Shown: one piece after another, positions 62,107-64,000 of the stretch | Layout: each line of letters starts with the position of its first letter | Position numbering within the stretch: the first letter of the stretch is position 1 | Assembly: GCF_016587375.1 (NCBI RefSeq) | Contig: NZ_BNJG01000001.1 | Coordinates: forward strand, 1,116,001 to 1,180,000 | Reading direction: 5' to 3' | Length of the DNA: 64,000 nucleotides | From: Ktedonobacter robiniae | GTDB taxonomy: Bacteria; Chloroflexota; Ktedonobacteria; Ktedonobacterales; Ktedonobacteraceae | Notes under the pieces: generated by a model | The model's input: only the letters and a program-made list of their open reading frames with translations | What the model was told of the DNA's origin: nothing | Databases searched by the model: none | Made by a program: the position numbers and the translations under genes

Positions 62107-63183
62107 ATGGATCTAATGGACAAACTGGCCACACTGGCTACACGCTACGAAGAACTAAACAATTTGATGGCACAGCCCGATGTGCTTACCGATATATCGC
62201 TCTTGCAGCGCTATGGTCGCGAGCAGTCTGAGCTATCAACTGTAGTTGAAAAATACCACGAGCTGATTGATACAGATAAGCAGATCAAGGAAGCTCAGGA
62301 GATGTACGACAGCGAGGAAGGCGAGCTGCGCGACATGGCGTTTGAAGAGCTGGAGCAACTCAAAGCCAGGAAAGAGCAGCTCCTGGAGGATGTCCAGGTC
62401 GCCCTCCTCCCCAAGGATATCATGGACGAGAAGAATGCCGTCGTGACCATCCAGGGTGGAGCGGGTGGTGACGAAGCCGCGCTCTTTGCCGCGGATCTCT
62501 TCCGTATGTACAGTCGCTACGCCGATGGCCGTCGTTGGAAGATCGAGATTCTTGACGGGAACGATACTGAACAAGGCGGCTTCAAAGACATTACCTTTGT
62601 GATTAGAGGGAAGGGAGCCTATAGCCGGATGAAGTACGAGGGCGGCACCCATCGCGTGCAGCGCGTCCCCTCGACCGAGGCCAACGGCCGCATCCATACC
62701 TCAACGGCCAAGGTCATCGTCCTGCCAGAGGCCGATGATGATATCCAGATCGAGGTAAAAGACTCGGATATCCGCGTCGACGTTTACCGCTCCACAGGCC
62801 ATGGCGGTCAGAGCGTCAACACCACCGACTCGGCGGTACGTATCACGCACCTGCCAACTGGCCTGGTTGTCACCTGTCAGGATGAAAAGTCGCAGTTGAA
62901 GAATAAGCAGAAAGCCCTCAACGTACTGAAGTCACGCCTGTGGGACCTGGAAGAGGCCAAACGCCAGGAAGAGCTAGGAAAAGCACGCCGCTCACAGGTA
63001 CAGACGGGCGACCGCAGCGAGAAGATTCGCACCTATAACTTCCCCCAGGACCGCGTCACGGATCACCGTATTGGCCTGACGCGCCACAACTTACCGGGCA
63101 TTCTGGATGGCAGTCTCGATGAATTCATCGATAACCTGATCACCGTTGACCAGGCCGAGAAACTCCAGGGCATGTTCGTCTAA
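62107..63183 (+). CDS. prfA: Peptide chain release factor 1
   Basis: RF1 of 358 residues, which releases the peptide at UAG and UAA codons in the ribosome. The catalytic GGQ is in STGHGGQSVNTTDSAVRITH near residue 235. The N-terminal coiled domain, the domain-2 region with QGGAGGDEAALFAADL, and the C-terminal RIGLTRHNLPGILDG are typical. GAGAGG lies 12 nt before the ATG; the next in-frame ATG (62116) is possible. It sits just outside the accessory island, and prmC, its usual partner gene, is not directly downstream. Confidence 0.93.
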   Translation: MDLMDKLATLATRYEELNNLMAQPDVLTDISLLQRYGREQSELSTVVEKYHELIDTDKQIKEAQEMYDSEEGELRDMAFEELEQLKARKEQLLEDVQVALLPKDIMDEKNAVVTIQGGAGGDEAALFAADLFRMYSRYADGRRWKIEILDGNDTEQGGFKDITFVIRGKGAYSRMKYEGGTHRVQRVPSTEANGRIHTSTAKVIVLPEADDDIQIEVKDSDIRVDVYRSTGHGGQSVNTTDSAVRITHLPTGLVVTCQDEKSQLKNKQKALNVLKSRLWDLEEAKRQEELGKARRSQVQTGDRSEKIRTYNFPQDRVTDHRIGLTRHNLPGILDGSLDEFIDNLITVDQAEKLQGMFV

Positions 63184-63190
63184 GTGGTAT

Positions 63191-63258
63191 TGTTCAGTAA
63201 AAAAGAGGGGAGGTGCAGGAGGGTTCCCTCCTGCACCTCCCCTCTTTTTTACTGAACA
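63191..63258. terminator. 68-bp palindrome, bidirectional terminator
   Basis: 33-bp perfect arms around TT, with A6/T6 runs near both ends. It lies between the convergent prfA and ABC ATPase genes. Confidence 0.75.
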
Positions 63259-63286
63259 CACTACTCTGTTGCGTAACGAGAAAGGC

Positions 63287-64000
63287 TTATTCCGCTCTGG
63301 CCGTGGTCGTGGTTCCCGTTGTACCAGTATACGGTATCGGCTGAGCACCATCACCATAAAGGAAACAATTGGTCCAGTGACCATTCCCCAGGTCGGTGCG
63401 GCCAGGGAAGCGCTCCTTACAGACAGGCATGGCATGGGGACAACGTGGATGGAAGCGGCAGCCGGTTGGCGGGTTGATCAGGCTTGGAATCTCGCCACGT
63501 GCGGGAAGCTGACCCTTATCCTTGTTCTTCACGCGGGTAGGATCGGGCGCGGCCGAGAGCAGCAAGCGGGTATAGGGATGCTTGGGCTGCTGCGTGACCT
63601 CTTCGCTTGGTCCCCCCTCAACCATCTGGCCTGCGTACATCACCAGCGTCTCTTCAGCGAAGTAGCGCGCACTGGCGATATCATGCGTGATATAGAGTAG
63701 AGCCAGTTGTTCCTCATCCTTCAAGCGACGCAAGAGGTTAAGGATATCCAGGCGAATCGAGACATCAAGCATGGAGACAGGCTCGTCGGCCAGCAAGACC
63801 TCGGGCTGCACGGCCAGGGCACGCGCGATGGCGATACGCTGACGCTGGCCACCGCTCAGTTGGTGCGGGAACTTCTCGATGAACTGCTCAGCAGGCGTCA
63901 GGTTGACGCGCCGCAGCAGAGCCAGGATCTGTTCCGTCTCCTGGATGCGGTTGCGGGCATGACCATAAATACGTAATGGGCGGCTCAGATGATAGCGCAC
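63287..64000 (-). CDS. Oligopeptide/dipeptide ABC transporter ATPase (partial)
   Basis: The C-terminal 237 residues of an Opp/Dpp-type ATP-binding subunit; the start lies beyond the window end, so the Walker A motif is not seen. Visible are the signature [15 protein letters not shown], Walker [14 protein letters not shown], switch His in [14 protein letters not shown], and the oligopeptide C-terminal domain with its cysteine cluster [20 protein letters not shown], a probable Fe-S or metal site of this subfamily. It would energise peptide import. Partner permease genes should lie beyond 64000. Confidence 0.88.
   Translation of the reverse strand: MRYHLSRPLRIYGHARNRIQETEQILALLRRVNLTPAEQFIEKFPHQLSGGQRQRIAIARALAVQPEVLLADEPVSMLDVSIRLDILNLLRRLKDEEQLALLYITHDIASARYFAEETLVMYAGQMVEGGPSEEVTQQPKHPYTRLLLSAAPDPTRVKNKDKGQLPARGEIPSLINPPTGCRFHPRCPHAMPVCKERFPGRTDLGNGHWTNCFLYGDGAQPIPYTGTTGTTTTARAE

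Overview
The window looks like a chromosomal segment from a Chloroflexota bacterium, most likely class Ktedonobacteria. This is inference from gene content and style, not from a marker-gene search. The supporting features are large STAND/NB-ARC-TPR regulators, a class III cyclase fused to an AAA-TPR module, a family B DNA polymerase, a complete menaquinone (o-succinylbenzoate) pathway, many long perfect palindromes between genes, and several insertion sequences. Core genes are GC-rich. Some accessory stretches, and the 3' half of one STAND gene, are clearly AT-richer.

Layout. 0.3-8.4 kb: a FemAB/GNAT-type acyltransferase, a secreted CE1-type esterase lipoprotein, a cyclase-AAA-TPR signalling protein, then a hydroxyacid (glycerate/hydroxypyruvate) dehydrogenase next to a class V serine/alanine-glyoxylate aminotransferase, a natural C2/serine pair. 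8.5-12.4 kb: a FUSC-type exporter and two unknown genes. 12.8-23.8 kb: two paralogous STAND-TPR proteins, each followed by a convergent small membrane-peptide ORF. Between them lie a membrane-anchored ECF-sigma-like fusion, a GT4 glycosyltransferase and a methyltransferase. 24-28 kb: family B DNA polymerase and an APC transporter. 28.9-36.8 kb: menF-menD-menH-menB-menC-menE, probably one operon; menA and menG are not here. 37-42.3 kb: a receiver protein with an altered phospho-acceptor, a Nudix hydrolase, tRNA-Ser(GCU) and tRNA-Trp(CCA), two sensor histidine kinases and a lactonase-like MBL hydrolase. 42.6-47.4 kb: a ClpE-like ATPase under a promoter with two CIRCE-like operators, an acyl-CoA dehydrogenase and a histidine phosphatase.

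47.4-61.8 kb is an accessory island. It lies between two diverged copies of the 3' end of the histidine-phosphatase locus. It holds an orphan TnpB, a tightly coupled five-gene operon with two single-pass membrane proteins (one baseplate-J-like, one FG-GAP-like), and a small HTH gene transcribed divergently from a shared palindromic promoter/operator. It also holds broken genes and a pile-up of mobile DNA. The clearest element is a 3.3-kb IS4-family element that carries an XRE regulator and an SDR oxidoreductase as passengers. It has 20-bp inverted repeats and an 11-bp target duplication, and it splits a small gene whose frame is restored by removing the element in silico. After the island come prfA and, running off the window end, an oligopeptide ABC transporter ATPase.

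The strongest leads are the cargo IS, the divergent TTGTC-N7-GACAA switch with its envelope operon, the tandem CIRCE-like control of clp, the sigma-transmembrane fusion, and the STAND/small-membrane-peptide pairs.
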